DNA from: a virus
Length of the DNA: 39,825 bases
IMG/VR virus record: IMGVR_UViG_3300035698_002897
Span: 1-39,825 of that record
Direction: 5' to 3' (one strand)
This document shows positions 39,752-39,825 of the stretch, in pieces. Made by a program: the position numbers and the translations under genes. Position 1 is the stretch's first letter, and every line of letters begins with the position of its first letter. The notes beneath the pieces were generated by a model, which searched no databases, had not been told where the DNA came from, and saw nothing but the letters and a program-made list of their open reading frames with translations.

Positions 39752-39825
39752 GCAATGTCATGGGCAATAAAGAGGGATTTATAATAGTAAAACCACCTAA
39801 GAGGTGGGTACGTCATTGTAACAAC
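39748..39825 (+). CDS. Partial gene running off the right edge
   Basis: ATG 39748 overlaps the previous stop. The 26 codons (MSNVMGNKEGFII, then KPPKRWVRHCNN) are open to the last base. Read on into the left edge of the window, the same frame gives PHSYIY and a TAA at 16-18, so a 32-aa product if the molecule is circular. No function can be seen. Confidence 0.5.
   Translation, partial: MSNVMGNKEGFIIVKPPKRWVRHCNN

Noticed and set aside
1-39825. CRISPR array, insertion sequence or diversity-generating retroelement
   Set aside because: No regularly spaced repeats, transposase, reverse transcriptase or template-repeat pairs were seen.

Overview
The window reads as the genome, or nearly all of it, of a tailed bacteriophage with podovirus-like architecture. 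Almost every base is coding, every credible gene is on the + strand, Shine-Dalgarno sites (AGGAGG-like) are strong, and ATGA/TAATG stop-start overlaps are common. There is no integrase, repressor, DNA polymerase or RNA polymerase, so nothing here argues for lysogeny, and replication and transcription probably depend largely on host enzymes. sigma70-type promoters, a lipobox and a four-gene ejection-protein block suggest a bacterial, probably Gram-negative, host; this is inference.

Layout. 1-310: a promoter, an oversized tRNA-like element with encoded CCA, a second promoter and a hairpin with a T-tract. 311-7593: the head module: small and large terminase, portal, scaffold and major capsid protein. 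7685-15047: a run of mostly small beta-rich, fibre-like or repetitive proteins, probably capsid decorations and fibres, including an AT-rich island at about 12.5-14.4 kb. 15056-23107: head-tail adaptor, a 1351-aa tail hub with inserted domains, and fibre proteins. 23116-32630: putative ejected internal proteins ending in a 2303-aa giant with an HExxH motif, with a cysteine-cluster gene inside the block. 32627-33704: small membrane proteins (holin candidates), an HNH-like protein and an overlapping small lipoprotein; no recognisable endolysin is present.

33717-39825 is an early-type operon. A near-consensus promoter precedes a 16-codon leader-peptide candidate and an intrinsic terminator, and only then come the genes: a PD-(D/E)XK nuclease with an Fe-S-type cysteine set, Pro-rich and coiled-coil proteins, a Sak4/AAA_24-like ATPase, an SSB-like protein with an acidic PF tip, an HNH nuclease, a replication-initiator-like protein with the phage C-terminal domain, another HNH-like protein and small Cys-rich or coiled-coil proteins. 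This looks like a recombination-dependent replication module whose expression may be set by attenuation.

The most striking oddity is that three essential head genes (small terminase, large terminase, major capsid) each carry one lesion: a -1 frameshift, an in-frame amber codon, and a -1 frameshift. No other gene shows one. Consensus error, a defective genome and (for the amber only) suppression are the competing explanations. The last gene runs off the right edge and would close with a stop codon at bases 16-18 of the left edge, which suggests a circular or circularly permuted contig.
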